A program made the translations under genes and the position numbers. DNA of 64,000 nt from Chondrinema litorale (GTDB lineage Bacteria; Bacteroidota; Bacteroidia; Cytophagales; Flammeovirgaceae): the NCBI RefSeq assembly GCF_026250525.1, contig NZ_CP111052.1, forward strand, positions 159,691 through 223,690, given 5' to 3'. The notes under the pieces are model-generated. The model was given only the letters and a program-made list of their open reading frames with translations. It was not told where the DNA came from and ran no database searches. This document shows, one piece after another, positions 28,265 to 38,096 of the stretch. Position 1 is the stretch's first letter. Each line of letters begins with the position of its first letter.

Positions 28265-29782
28265 TTATTTAATAGCAGCCGTCATTATAGCATCTTCGTT
28301 AGCTTCTGCACTTTTAAATTCAGTATCTATCTTAGACTGACTCATCACTAAAATTCTATCTGAAATGGTCATTATTTCAGGTAGTTCCGATGAAACTACA
28401 ACCACAGCCAATCCCTCTTTGGCAAGTTGCTCTATCAAATGATATATTTCGTTTTTGGCATTTACATCGATACCGCGAGTAGGCTCATCTAAAAAAAGTA
28501 CTTTGGGGCAAGTGGCTAACCATTTTCCAATAACTACTTTTTGTTGATTACCACCACTTAAATTTTTAGTGATGTTCTTTTCAGAAGTGGTTTTTATATT
28601 GATTTTGTTGATGTAATACTTCGCAAGTTTACACTCAAGTACATCATTCAGAAAGCTACTTTTTACAACTTGTTCAGTATCTGCCATGCTGATGTTTTTA
28701 GCAATATTCATTTGCAGTACAAGCCCATCTTTTTTACGATTTTCGGGCACTAAACCTAAGCCTGCTTTTATCGCATCACACACAGAATTAATCTTCACTT
28801 CTTTTCCTTCGATGTAAATTTTACCAGTTACTCTGTTGGGATGCAGCCCAAATATAGCTTCGAAAAGTTCTGTGCGACCTGCACCCATTAAACCAAAGAT
28901 GCCGAGTATTTCACCTTTTCTAACACTTAGAGAAACATTTTGCACCCAAAAGTCTTCGGTATTCAGATTCTTGTAAAAACTCAAATCTTCAATTCTCAGA
29001 ATTTCTTCCCCATAAGGTATTTTTGTTCTTTGAAAAGTGTTTTTGATATCTCTACCTACCATAAAGCGAATCAAATCTTCCTTTTTCACATGAGATACAT
29101 CTTCGATTTTGCCCACCATTTGCCCATCTCTAAGAGCAATAAACCGATCTGCAATTTTGAATAATTCATCAAGTTTATGGGAGATATATAAAATAGCGAC
29201 ATCTTTCTTCTTAATGTCTTCAATAATTCGAAACAAGATTTCCACCTCAGAATCTGAAATTGCCGAAGTGGGTTCATCCATAATAATAACTCGGGCATTT
29301 AATGAAAGCGCTTTTGCAATTTCAATGAGTTGTTGTTCACCAATTCTAAGTTTGCTCACTTTTGTCTTGGGATCGATATTAAAGTCTAATTTTTTTAGCC
29401 ATTCTCTAGATTGAGCATGCATGGTCTCATAATCTAGAAAACCAAATTTGTTGACTAGCTCACGGCCTAAAAAGATGTTTTCTGTGATGCTTAAATAGGG
29501 GATAAGGTTTAATTCTTGATGGATAATTGCAATGCCTTTGTCGTTTGCTTCTCGCGGAGTTTTAAAACTAACTTCCTCTCCATCCAAAAATAATTTGCCT
29601 TCATAGGTATTGTAAACTCCAGAGAGAATCTTCATCAATGTAGATTTTCCTGCACCGTTTTCTCCTACAATCACATTTACTTTCCCCTTATACACTTCGA
29701 GGTTTACCTGATCTAAAGCGACTGTTCCAGCGAACTTTTTGGTAATGTTTTGGGCAGTTAATATCGGCTGTTCTGCGGTCAT
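28265..29782 (-). CDS. Ribose-type sugar ABC transporter ATP-binding protein
   Basis: 505 aa with two ATPase domains, as in RbsA/MglA. The first domain has Walker A GENGAGKS and Walker B VIIMDEPTS. The second has a degenerate Walker A (GLMGAGRTE) and a good signature LSGGNQQKV with VLFLDEPTRGID. The asymmetric pattern is normal for this subfamily. Energises sugar import with the adjacent permease. Confidence 0.93.
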   Translation of the reverse strand: MTAEQPILTAQNITKKFAGTVALDQVNLEVYKGKVNVIVGENGAGKSTLMKILSGVYNTYEGKLFLDGEEVSFKTPREANDKGIAIIHQELNLIPYLSITENIFLGRELVNKFGFLDYETMHAQSREWLKKLDFNIDPKTKVSKLRIGEQQLIEIAKALSLNARVIIMDEPTSAISDSEVEILFRIIEDIKKKDVAILYISHKLDELFKIADRFIALRDGQMVGKIEDVSHVKKEDLIRFMVGRDIKNTFQRTKIPYGEEILRIEDLSFYKNLNTEDFWVQNVSLSVRKGEILGIFGLMGAGRTELFEAIFGLHPNRVTGKIYIEGKEVKINSVCDAIKAGLGLVPENRKKDGLVLQMNIAKNISMADTEQVVKSSFLNDVLECKLAKYYINKINIKTTSEKNITKNLSGGNQQKVVIGKWLATCPKVLFLDEPTRGIDVNAKNEIYHLIEQLAKEGLAVVVVSSELPEIMTISDRILVMSQSKIDTEFKSAEANEDAIMTAAIK

Positions 29783-29792
29783 ATAAATTGGA

Positions 29793-30425
29793 TTAAGGAT
29801 TATTAGAAGTGATTGCTAATGAAATGGGGATTACACGAAGTTCATCAGTTTGTTTTTCTTCGATATTTAATCTGAGTGCCCCTTTAAAATTGACCGATTG
29901 CCCTTCTGAAACCTGTTTCATAAAAGGAGGAATGATCTCATTTTTTACTATGTGATTCATCTCGACTGAGATATTGTTAAAATCCATTGTATTCGCATAA
30001 TCGCTAATACTTACCAAACCAGAAGCATCTCGAAGGGTATTTCCAAAAATAAAATCAGTGGCTAGAAGAATGCTTTGGCTGTCTAAACCTTCAATGTCTA
30101 ATCGCACATTTTCATCTTCAATGGCTAACACTTTTCCTTTGCCTTCGAGCATAAAGTATCGATAATTACTCACGCCAAGTGTTTTTCCATGTTCTTTCGT
30201 AAATGAATTAAAGTTGGAATCGAGTTGAGCAAAATATGCTGAAGCTTCTAATGCAGGCACATTATTAATTTGAGTTTGCATTAATTCTTGGGCAAAAGCT
30301 TTGGGTGAAAAGTCCTCTTTTGTTTCTGACAATTTCTTTTCATCCAATGCTTCGAAGTACACAGAATTGTAAGCAATTAAGCATATCAATAAGATACCAA
30401 CAGCGATTTTGATTCTTTTAATCAT
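29793..30425 (-). CDS. DUF2291 family periplasmic protein
   Basis: 210 aa with an N-terminal membrane anchor (KIAVGILLICLIAYNSVYF). Conserved blocks include FSPKAFAQELM, GKGKVLAIEDENVRL and FIFGNTLRDASG. DUF2291 genes are found in ribose-type ABC operons of Bacteroidota and some Proteobacteria; their role is unknown, possibly helping the binding protein or sensing the sugar. Located between the ATPase and binding-protein genes. Confidence 0.8.
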   Translation of the reverse strand: MIKRIKIAVGILLICLIAYNSVYFEALDEKKLSETKEDFSPKAFAQELMQTQINNVPALEASAYFAQLDSNFNSFTKEHGKTLGVSNYRYFMLEGKGKVLAIEDENVRLDIEGLDSQSILLATDFIFGNTLRDASGLVSISDYANTMDFNNISVEMNHIVKNEIIPPFMKQVSEGQSVNFKGALRLNIEEKQTDELRVIPISLAITSNNP

Positions 30426-30439
30426 TTCCTATGCTTTTA

Positions 30440-31372
30440 TCATTTTATAGCAAATTTCTCTATGTTGTTTTGCGTAACTACTTCGACTGCAATAGGAATT
30501 TTCTTTTCAAAATCCTTATTTCCTTTGATGTATTGGTCTGCAAATTCTGCGGCTTTTTGAGCCATAAGTTTTGGCGATTGCATGGCTGTCGCTTCTATCT
30601 TGTTATCGTTAATCGCTTGAAGAACATCATCTGCACCATCAAAACCGAAAATCATAATACTTTCGGCTTTACCAGCAGCCAACAAAGCTTGATAAGCACC
30701 CATTGCCATGGCATCGTTTCCACAAAATACAGCATCAATATTTGGATGAGATTGTAAGATAGATTCCAACACTTCCATTGCTTTGTTGCGGTCGAAATCT
30801 GCACTTTGTTGTGCCACCATTTCAATTTCTGGGAAGTTATCTACCACACTGTGAAAACCTTTTGAGCGATTCCATGTGTTGTTGTCGCCAACCAAACCCA
30901 GTAATTCCACATACTTGCCTTTTTTATTCAGCTTTCTCACAAAGTATTGTCCCAGTTCTACACAGCCAGAAAAATTATCAGACATAATTTGGGTTGCAGC
31001 CAAATCCAATGAGTTAATCTCTCTATCCATACAGAATGTTGGAATGCCTGCTTCCTTTGCACGCTTTACATTAGAGACCGAACCTTCTGTATCTGTTGGG
31101 TTAAAAAGGATGGCAGAATAACCAGCCGAAATTACATTCTCAAAATGTTCAGCTTCTTTGGCGGTGTTATTTTGTGAATCGAAAATGGTGGTTTCGTAAC
31201 CAAGTTCACGCGCTCGTTTTGCAGCAGCTTCTCCCAAAACCACAAACCAAGGGTTATTGAGTGTTGAAATGACAACGGCTATTTTCTTATTCCCCTCAGA
31301 CTCTTTTCGAGACTGGGAACAGGAAATAAGCATCAATGTGATTAAAAAGATAGTTAGATATTTCATTTTCAA
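30440..31372 (-). CDS. RbsB-like periplasmic sugar-binding lipoprotein
   Basis: 310 aa. Lipobox LISC (Cys18). Peripla_BP_4 fold: VISTLNNPWFVVLGEAAAKRA at the start, SAILFNPTDTEGS, MDREINSLD and a late GFDGADDVLQAI. Binds the imported sugar and delivers it to the permease. First gene after a 225-bp gap following the transketolase genes; it may have a second promoter there. Confidence 0.9.
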   Translation of the reverse strand: MKMKYLTIFLITLMLISCSQSRKESEGNKKIAVVISTLNNPWFVVLGEAAAKRARELGYETTIFDSQNNTAKEAEHFENVISAGYSAILFNPTDTEGSVSNVKRAKEAGIPTFCMDREINSLDLAATQIMSDNFSGCVELGQYFVRKLNKKGKYVELLGLVGDNNTWNRSKGFHSVVDNFPEIEMVAQQSADFDRNKAMEVLESILQSHPNIDAVFCGNDAMAMGAYQALLAAGKAESIMIFGFDGADDVLQAINDNKIEATAMQSPKLMAQKAAEFADQYIKGNKDFEKKIPIAVEVVTQNNIEKFAIK

Positions 31373-31597
31373 TATTTTATGTGTTCTTATTCCCTTATTA
31401 TTTATAAGGTTTGGTTTTGGAAGACATCTAATTACTTATTAAATCAGATAGCGATCCAAATTGATAATTCTTATGATAGTTTGTTATAAATGAGTCTAAT
31501 ACAAGACTTCATTATACAGTAATTTAAAAAAAACGCTACAATTTTGGTAGTTGCATCATTGAATTTCTAAGTATTGTACTAAAGAATACATCTTCGG

Positions 31598-32548
31598 TTA
31601 TACACTAATATTTTCTTCGACTAATGCTTTACCTACTTTATACAATCCTTCTTCTGAGATTCCATAATGATTAAAAATATCGATCTGAGAGCCTGTAACA
31701 GTGTATTCGTCTGGAATACCTACAATTTTAAAAGCGAGTTTTTTCCCATACTGCATCAAAATACTTGCACATAGTTCACCTAAACCACCATTGATACAAT
31801 GCTCTTCAACTGTTACCATAGACTGGCAACGGTCAGCAACTTCTAAGAGCAATTGCTCATCGAAAGGTTTAATGGAATGCATGCTCACCACAGTGCATTT
31901 TATACCTTCTTTCTCTAATTGTTCGGCGGCTTTGTAAGCATGGTAAACAGTTTCGCCAGTTGCGATAAATGCCAAATCGTTACCATTCTTCAAAGTAATT
32001 CCTTTGCCCAATTCAAACTTGGTATTACTATTATGCAGATGATACATGGGCCGTTTACCAAAGCGGATAAATACAGGTTTGTCTACCTGCACAGCAAATT
32101 GAATTGCTTCTATTGTTTCAAAATTATCTGCCGGAACAATAATATGAATGTTATTGATAGCTCTAAGCACGGCGATATCGTGTAAAGAATGATGAGTTGA
32201 GCCTAAAGCACCATAGCTCACGCCAGCACTTATACCTATTAAATTAACTGGATTGTCTGAGTAGCAAACATCGTTTTTGATCTGTTCCAACGATCGAGCA
32301 GTAAGAAAGCAAGAAGGAGAAACGGCAAATACTTTTTTGCCAGTAGAAGCCAATCCGGCAGACATACCGACCAGATTTTGCTCTGCAATACCCACTTCCA
32401 CAATTTGCTTTGGATATAACTTTCCAAAATTTACCAGTTTACCAGAGCCGCGAGAATCACTGGTAACTGCTAATATGTTTTTGTCTTTAGCTGCCAGAGC
32501 TTCCATTGTTTCGGCAAAGGCAACCAAGTTTGGGATTCCTTGTTCCAT
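31598..32548 (-). CDS. Transketolase C-terminal subunit
   Basis: 316 aa containing the pyrimidine-binding domain (EVGIAEQNLVGMSAGLAS with the catalytic Glu) and the C-terminal domain (VTVEEHCINGGLGELCASIL). Forms a split transketolase with the gene immediately upstream. In the sugar-operon context it probably transfers a two-carbon unit from a phosphorylated ketose made by the FGGY kinase. Known split pairs include the apulose-4-phosphate transketolase of the D-apiose route. Confidence 0.9.
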   Translation of the reverse strand: MEQGIPNLVAFAETMEALAAKDKNILAVTSDSRGSGKLVNFGKLYPKQIVEVGIAEQNLVGMSAGLASTGKKVFAVSPSCFLTARSLEQIKNDVCYSDNPVNLIGISAGVSYGALGSTHHSLHDIAVLRAINNIHIIVPADNFETIEAIQFAVQVDKPVFIRFGKRPMYHLHNSNTKFELGKGITLKNGNDLAFIATGETVYHAYKAAEQLEKEGIKCTVVSMHSIKPFDEQLLLEVADRCQSMVTVEEHCINGGLGELCASILMQYGKKLAFKIVGIPDEYTVTGSQIDIFNHYGISEEGLYKVGKALVEENISV

Positions 32549-32555
32549 ATCATTT

Positions 32556-33389
32556 TCACTTTACTTTTAGCAATAATTCTTTTTCTGCTAATTCTTTTAG
32601 CGCTAGTTGATATTGTTCATCGCTTGGTACTCCATGATGCCATTTTAAAACATCTTCCATATAAGAAATACCTTTTCCTTTAGTGGTATTGGCAATTACC
32701 AAATTGGGTTTGCCTTTTTCAAATGCTCCTTTATTTAATATGGTTGAAAGTGCTGCTAAATCATGTCCATCCACTTCTTTTACTGCCCAACCAAAAGCTG
32801 CAAACTTTTCCGCCAATGGCTCATTACTTAACACATTTGATGTGCGGTCTGTTATCTGCAATGTATTTCGGTCGATAATAGCGGTTAAATTATCCAACTT
32901 ATAGTGAGAAATTAACATAGCGGCTTCCCAATTAGACCCTTCTGCCAATTCTCCATCACCAAGAAGGGTAAATACTCGGTAATCTTTATTATCCATTTTA
33001 GCACTCATTGCCATGCCAGCACTCATTGCCAAACCATGACCCAAACCACCAGTGTTTTGTTCTATACCATTAACCTTGCGTGTAGGATGCCCAACATAAT
33101 GAGATTTGTATTGACAAAGCGTTTCCAGATCAGACTCTGGAAAGAAGCCTTTATCTGCCAACACAACATAAAGTGCTTCTACCGAATGACCTTTACTTTG
33201 CACATAACGATCCCGATCTGGTGAATTTATGGTCTCAGGATTAACATTTAACACGTTGTTATACAATACGTTTAGAATGTCGATACACGAAAGACTTCCA
33301 CCAGTATGACCTGCATTTGCTTTCTTTATATAATATAATATTTTTTTTCTGTATGCTACAGATTTCTTTTCTAATTCGATTGTCAACAT
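32556..33389 (-). CDS. Transketolase N-terminal (thiamine-diphosphate-binding) subunit
   Basis: 277 aa from the ATG at 33389 (MLTIELEKKS); another ATG lies 18 bases upstream. Conserved HTGGSLSCIDILNVLY and the metal/ThDP motif GDGELAEGSNWEA are present. Seven bases separate it from the C-terminal subunit gene, so the pair is cotranscribed and probably assembles as a heterotetramer. Confidence 0.9.
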   Translation of the reverse strand: MLTIELEKKSVAYRKKILYYIKKANAGHTGGSLSCIDILNVLYNNVLNVNPETINSPDRDRYVQSKGHSVEALYVVLADKGFFPESDLETLCQYKSHYVGHPTRKVNGIEQNTGGLGHGLAMSAGMAMSAKMDNKDYRVFTLLGDGELAEGSNWEAAMLISHYKLDNLTAIIDRNTLQITDRTSNVLSNEPLAEKFAAFGWAVKEVDGHDLAALSTILNKGAFEKGKPNLVIANTTKGKGISYMEDVLKWHHGVPSDEQYQLALKELAEKELLLKVK

Positions 33390-33426
33390 AAGCTTGGAAT
33401 TGAACAATTAAAAAATGAATATTGCT

Positions 33427-34848
33427 TTAATCTTCGATTTTCTCATCATGATAGTAAACATCCCAATTAAGGTATTTACCTAGGGCTTCTTTAAGAATAC
33501 TAGCGGTATGAGAAGCATTCATTACAGCATGGTGTTCAAAACCATTGTTACATATATATCGCATTAAGCTTTGCAGCTTTGGTACTTTAGCTACAGCTCT
33601 GTTGCCAAAAGTATTTAACTCGTCGTTTGTGAGCATGCCTTCACCAAAATAGGCTCTCATTTTGCCATCTAAATCTGAGGTACTAACTCTGCCATAGGTT
33701 AGAGGTCCGGCAGGAGTACGGCCTTCTAAAGCACCATAAGTATTTTCTACGCCTACGGTTGTGCCTAAAATAGGAGCGGTACTTATTCTAATATCTGGTA
33801 AGAATGATTTTGCCCAGTTTCCGCAATGGAAAAGCACACATTTATTTTCGTCTTCCGCATAGTTATTATTCCAATCTACCAGCGCACTAGGTGTGCCAGA
33901 AGCGAGTTGCATGGCATACATCGTGAGCGTTCCAGTAACATCAACCTCGCAAGCACTCGGCATCAATTGATCGCTCATCATACTCATGTTGGTGCAAACA
34001 TTACAACCAAAGTTAGATTGTACCGAGGTCCAGCACTGAATTGCTGTTGCATCAAGGGCATTTTCTTCTATAAAATCAGAAAGAACTACACCGAGCTTTG
34101 CCATTTGGACAAGTTTGTCTTCGGGAGTTTTACCAGTAGGAGAGTAAGCTTTTATACTTTCCAGTTTATCTATTACTTTCTGATCTTTTGCAGTCAACTT
34201 GTTGGCATTGCCTAATATTTCAGAAAGGTCTATTGTAGTGATGGAGATACCATTGTGTTCTAGAATTTTTTCGCTGTATCGTACTGTTTTAAATGCACTT
34301 GGTCTAGCTCCTACAGCGCCAATACGTAAATTTTTTAAGCCTTTTACGACTTTACAAACACCTAAAAATTGCACTAAATCTTTGTGAAAGCTTTCATCTG
34401 TGGGATGAACTACATGTTTGTGTGTAATGGTGTAAGGAATGCCATACTGCCTGAGATTATTACATACTGAAATCTTACCACAAAAAGCATCACGCCTTCT
34501 GGCGACATGCATTTTATTAATCTCATCGGGATATCCTTGAATAAGGATGGGAAGTTTTAAACCTGATAGTCGAATTACATCTGCTACACCTTTTTCGTCG
34601 CCAAAGTTCGGTAAGCATACAAGGATTCCATCGATTTCATCAGCATGGGATTTAAACAGCGCAGCGCACTTTTTCGCATCCTGATAAGTTTCTACTCCTC
34701 CGAGTTTTGTTTCATTTTCATTTGGAATAATGAGGTTAAGGTTCATTTTTTCAGCCAGAATTTCCAAGTCTTTTCTTGCCTCTGTCACCAAAATATCTGG
34801 AAAAAAATCACGATTACCCACTATTACTCCTAGTGTTGTTTTTTTCAT
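33427..34848 (-). CDS. L-fucose/L-arabinose isomerase-family protein (candidate apiose isomerase)
   Basis: 473 aa. The C-terminal part resembles the fucose isomerase C-terminal domain (SACEVDVTGTLTMYAMQLASG, GNWAKSFLPDI), and the N-terminal half has the NAD-like alpha/beta subdomain (GILVCLPNFGDEKG). Aldose-ketose isomerisation is the expected activity. It is the first gene of the operon, upstream of split transketolase, importer and kinase. No fuculose kinase or aldolase is present, so classic fucose catabolism is unlikely. Confidence 0.75.
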   Translation of the reverse strand: MKKTTLGVIVGNRDFFPDILVTEARKDLEILAEKMNLNLIIPNENETKLGGVETYQDAKKCAALFKSHADEIDGILVCLPNFGDEKGVADVIRLSGLKLPILIQGYPDEINKMHVARRRDAFCGKISVCNNLRQYGIPYTITHKHVVHPTDESFHKDLVQFLGVCKVVKGLKNLRIGAVGARPSAFKTVRYSEKILEHNGISITTIDLSEILGNANKLTAKDQKVIDKLESIKAYSPTGKTPEDKLVQMAKLGVVLSDFIEENALDATAIQCWTSVQSNFGCNVCTNMSMMSDQLMPSACEVDVTGTLTMYAMQLASGTPSALVDWNNNYAEDENKCVLFHCGNWAKSFLPDIRISTAPILGTTVGVENTYGALEGRTPAGPLTYGRVSTSDLDGKMRAYFGEGMLTNDELNTFGNRAVAKVPKLQSLMRYICNNGFEHHAVMNASHTASILKEALGKYLNWDVYYHDEKIED

Positions 34849-34936
34849 CGGGTGATTTTTTTATGTAATTGTAATAGTATCTCGAATTTTGATTAAATTC
34901 TACCTGTTTTCATAGTTATTTATATCATTTTCCGAC
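34849..34936. promoter_or_regulatory. Divergent promoter region for the sugar operon and its AraC regulator
   Basis: 88 bases between the isomerase gene and the AraC gene. Both promoters must lie here. The sequence is AT-rich, and I could not pick out a convincing Bacteroidota -33/-7 pair or an operator. Confidence 0.4.
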
Positions 34937-35803
34937 ATGCTATATAAGTTTGATGAAAAAAGGAATAGATACGATCCTTATGGTTTAACCTGCGAACTTT
35001 GGGCAAAATCTAAAATGCTTAAACCAGATCGACATGATGAATTGGAGATCAACTTTGTGCCTTCAGGCTCAGTAACCTATTTAATTTACGATAAAGTTGT
35101 TGAAATTCCCGAAAACAAATTGGCAGTTTTTTGGGCACTTACTCCGCATCAAATCATTCATGTATCAGGGCAGGCTCCTTATTATGTTTGCACCGTGCCA
35201 TTTAATATTTTTTTAAATTGGAGTTTTCCCAAAGAATTTATCAAGTATTTGCTAAAAGGGAGTGTAATTCTAGATGATTCTAATTTGAGTCTCAACCACG
35301 AATTGCTGTTGTTTGAAAATTGGCGGAAAGATATTGAAAGCAAATCTGATAAATTAAAAGACATTGCTTTGTTAGAATTAAATGCCCGACTGCAAAGGTT
35401 GGCTTATAACGACTATAACATTGTAGGTAAAAACCTATCGCTTGATATTGACCTCAAAAATGTAGATATCGTTGAAAAAATTGCCGCTTATATTGCTTCT
35501 AATTACTTGCAGGATATTAAAACAAAGGATATTTCTGATATTGTTAACCTCAACCCAGATTATGCAAATAGAATTTTTAAAGAATCATTTGGGCTCACCA
35601 TTCGGGAATATCTTCTAAACCAAAGAATATTCCATGCAAAGCGAATGCTTTCAACAAGTAATCAAAAAATAACAATTATCGCATTGGAATCAGGCTTTAA
35701 TTCCATCAGTCGCTTTAATGCATCCTTTTTAAAGATTTGTGGTGTGTCACCAAAAGCATACCGTAAACAACATGGGCATTTGAATAATCCATCGCTTTTG
35801 TAG
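34937..35803 (+). CDS. AraC-family regulator of the sugar operon
   Basis: 288 aa. Cupin-like N-terminal domain (INFVPSGSVTYLIYDKVVEIP, LAVFWALTPHQIIHVSG), then a C-terminal HTH pair (ISDIVNLNPDYANRIFKESFG and LESGFNSISRFNASFLKICGVSPKAYRKQ). Divergently transcribed from the isomerase gene, the common position for a sugar-responsive activator. Confidence 0.9.
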   Translation: MLYKFDEKRNRYDPYGLTCELWAKSKMLKPDRHDELEINFVPSGSVTYLIYDKVVEIPENKLAVFWALTPHQIIHVSGQAPYYVCTVPFNIFLNWSFPKEFIKYLLKGSVILDDSNLSLNHELLLFENWRKDIESKSDKLKDIALLELNARLQRLAYNDYNIVGKNLSLDIDLKNVDIVEKIAAYIASNYLQDIKTKDISDIVNLNPDYANRIFKESFGLTIREYLLNQRIFHAKRMLSTSNQKITIIALESGFNSISRFNASFLKICGVSPKAYRKQHGHLNNPSLL

Positions 35804-36114
35804 GATAATTTATAAAACTTTAAATTTCAAATGTATGTTCCTAAAATCCAGCGATTAGCTTAAGCAAGCTTATTGATTAATTGAAACAACTTGTATCTTT
35901 CTGGTAGTTAGCTTTTGGAAGAAGCCCTAAGGCTGAATGGCGCGAAAGAGCCCTTCCTGAAATCTGACTGGCAGGTATATGGTCCACAAGGACGATTGTT
36001 GATTTAATTGGTGGCACTATAGGTGACCCCGTCTATGCGACCCAGTATGAAATAGTTCATCAAGAATAAAGATATCTGCCCCAAAAGCTCATTTTTGGTT
36101 TAAAATATAAGGAT
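35804..36114. other. Transition region into the IS cluster
   Basis: 311 bases between the AraC gene and an IS110 fragment. A 30-codon open stretch at 35915-36007 (EEALRLNGAKEPF ... VYGPQGRLLI) is G+C-richer than its surroundings and looks like a gene end of unknown family. Downstream, GGTGGCACTATAGG and GACCCCGTC precede the IS110 start and may be part of that element's non-coding end. Confidence 0.4.
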
Positions 36115-36322
36115 ATGAAAAAGAAAGTATCAATGGAAATGGTCAATCCGCAAGCAGCAGGTATCGACGTGGGCTCTAGGAGCCACTACGTAAGTATCGG
36201 GCAGACCAAAGAAGATATTAGGGAGTTCGGTGTCTATACCCAAGACCACGAAGCAATGATCGCTTGGCTCAAAGAATCAAAGATTACCACGATAGCTATG
36301 GAAAGTACGGGGTCATATCGCC
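36115..36322 (+). pseudogene. IS110-family transposase, N-terminal fragment
   Basis: Reads MVNPQAAGIDVGSRSHYVSIG, then REFGVYTQDHEAMIAWLKE and TTIAMESTGSYR, the RuvC-like DEDD start of IS110-family recombinases (Asp in GIDVG, Glu in AMEST). Cut after about 69 codons by the ISL3-family element whose left end is at about 36323. No continuation was found on the other side of that element. Confidence 0.8.
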
Positions 36323-37092
36323 GGTTCTTCGTCATTTTTGGTGGGAAATTAAAAATCTGAATTTCTGGTAGATTTAACAATAAAAAGATGAACCTACTAG
36401 AATCCTTACTACCAAAAGTTCCTGCAATACAATTTGAAAAATTCACAATAGATACTGAAGGAAAATATCCTGTGTTGGCAATTGATATTTTACGAACAGC
36501 TACTACAGTAGCATGCCCGCATTGTGGGAAAAACAGTCATTATATTCATAGCTATTATTGCAGAACAGTACAGGATTTATCTATATGCAACTTTCAATTA
36601 AAATTAAATTTGGGTGTCAGAAAATACTATTGTCAAAATCCTGCATGCAGGTTTAAAATTTTTTGTGAACGATTAGGACCTGAAATACAAGCATATCAAC
36701 GTAAAACCACTCGCGTAAAACTAGAAATGCAAGCCATAGCTCTTAAAATAGGTGCTAATCCAGCTTCTCAGTTATGTCAAAAATTATTTTTGAATGTAAG
36801 TAGTAGTACTTTGCTAAGATTGATGCATAGTAAAAAGCTTCAAAATTTCTCCACACCAAGAGTTTTAGGTGTTGATGATTGGGCATTTAGAAAAGGAGAT
36901 AATTATGGGACAATTTTAGTTGATCTTGAAAAAAACAAACCAATAGATTTGCTGCCTGATAGAACCTCAGAAACTTTAAAAAATTGGTTAGAAGCTCACC
37001 CTGGAATTGAAATTATTAGCAGAGATCGTTCAGGAGCCTATGCAGAAGCTGCCAAACAAGGCGCACCAGATGCTTTACAAGTTGCAGATCGA

Positions 37093-37106
37093 CGGGTCTC
37101 GCAGAC
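37093..37106 (+). repeat. 14-nt hairpin insertion a (ISL3, first)
   Basis: CGG-GTCT-CGC-AGAC: three nucleotides, then a 4-bp stem with a 3-nt loop. It sits between GCAGATCGA and TGGCAT of the ISL3 transposase. A GAC occurs on both sides at a 13-base period. Confidence 0.75.
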
Positions 37107-37883
37107 TGGCATTTACTGAAAAATTTAAAAGAATGTTTGCAGAAATTATTAGAGAAACATAATTCTGATTTACGAAAGGCATCTTGGTCATTGGAAAAAG
37201 AGGAAAGACAAAAAATACTACAAGCTGAAGAGGAAAAATTGCTTCAACAATCCCAACAAAAGAAACCCTCTCAACCAAGTAGATACGCACTCATATTTAA
37301 AGAAGTAAAGACTTTGTTTTCTCAAGGAATGGGAAAAAAGACTATTGCTAAAAAGCTATCTATTAGCAAGAATACAGTTAAAAGATATTTGCAATTTGAA
37401 GAATATCCTGAAAAAAGCTTACCTACAGTTAAATCAAACTCTGCTCGGAACTATTATAATGAACTTAAATATCATTGGAGCTGTGGAGAAAAAAGTCCAA
37501 CAAAGCTATGGAAGTTATTAGTTGAACAAGATATTCCAGTTACCTATCGAAGTGTTCATTCAATAGTGAATCAGTTTGGCGAAAAAGAAAAGAGTCCACC
37601 CAAAACGGTTGTAATAAATTGGAGTTCAAGGAAGGTAAGTAGATTGTTGTTAAGTTATCAAAAGGAAATGAAAGCCAAAGAATACAAAATTCAACCAAAC
37701 ATACAACTAGCAAGGAGCTTATCAATCCAATTCAGAAACATACTTGCTAAAAGAAAAGGTGAGTTACTTTTAAAATGGATTGATGCATGTAAGCAAAGTG
37801 ATATAGCAATCATGAAAAGATTTGGAAAGTCTATAAATAGGGATTATGATGCCGTAAAAGCTGCGGCTACATATAACTGGAGC

Positions 37884-37897
37884 GGGGCTCCCCGAGC
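37884..37897 (+). repeat. 14-nt hairpin insertion b (ISL3, second)
   Basis: GGG-GCTC-CCC-GAGC, between TGGAGC and AATGGG. Flanked by a 4-bp direct repeat GAGC, and the two triplets GGG/CCC are complementary. Confidence 0.8.
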
Positions 37898-38096
37898 AAT
37901 GGGCCGGTAGAAGGACAAGTAAATAGACTCAAGAATATAAAAAGACAAATGTATGGTAGAGCTGGATTTGATTTACTGAAAATTAGAGTATTGGATACTT
38001 CCTGATTGGTCCCACCAAAAATGATGATGAACCACGTTAGTCCGGAATATGTAAACTGCACCAAATAAAAAAGAACCCCAAAAGAATGCTATAAGA

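Larger units (their letters stand above)
36388..38005 (+). pseudogene. ISL3 transposase, broken by two 14-nt hairpin insertions
   Basis: The N-terminal zinc-binding region (CPHCGKNSHYIHSYYC ... CRFKIFCERLG) and DDE core start (VLGVDDWAFRKGDNYGTILV) are in frame to codon 37090-37092. There 14 extra bases shift the frame; without them the gene continues VADRWHLLKNLKE. The middle part holds a helix-turn-helix (GKKTIAKKLSISKNTVKRYL). A second 14-base insertion at 37884-37897 again shifts the frame; without it the conserved SNGPVEGQVNRLK and RQMYGR end is restored. Removing both gives 529 residues, a normal size. Confidence 0.85.
36323..38033. mobile_element. ISL3-family insertion sequence
   Basis: About 1.7 kb bounded by inverted ends GGTTCTTCGTCATTTTTGGT (from 36323) and, on the other strand, GGTTCATCATCATTTTTGGT (ending 38033). 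They match in about 22 of 24 positions, including a perfect 15-bp core. Contains one transposase gene broken by two 14-nt insertions. Inserted in an IS110 transposase fragment; no direct repeat at its borders. Confidence 0.85.

Noticed and set aside
33427..34848. L-fucose catabolism operon, suggested by the isomerase family and the nearby GH95
   Set aside because: No fuculose kinase, fuculose-phosphate aldolase or fucose permease; split transketolase points to another pathway.
36015..36060. GACCCCGTC hairpin before the IS110 fragment as a member of the hairpin family
   Set aside because: Stem is only 3 bp and no reading frame tests it.
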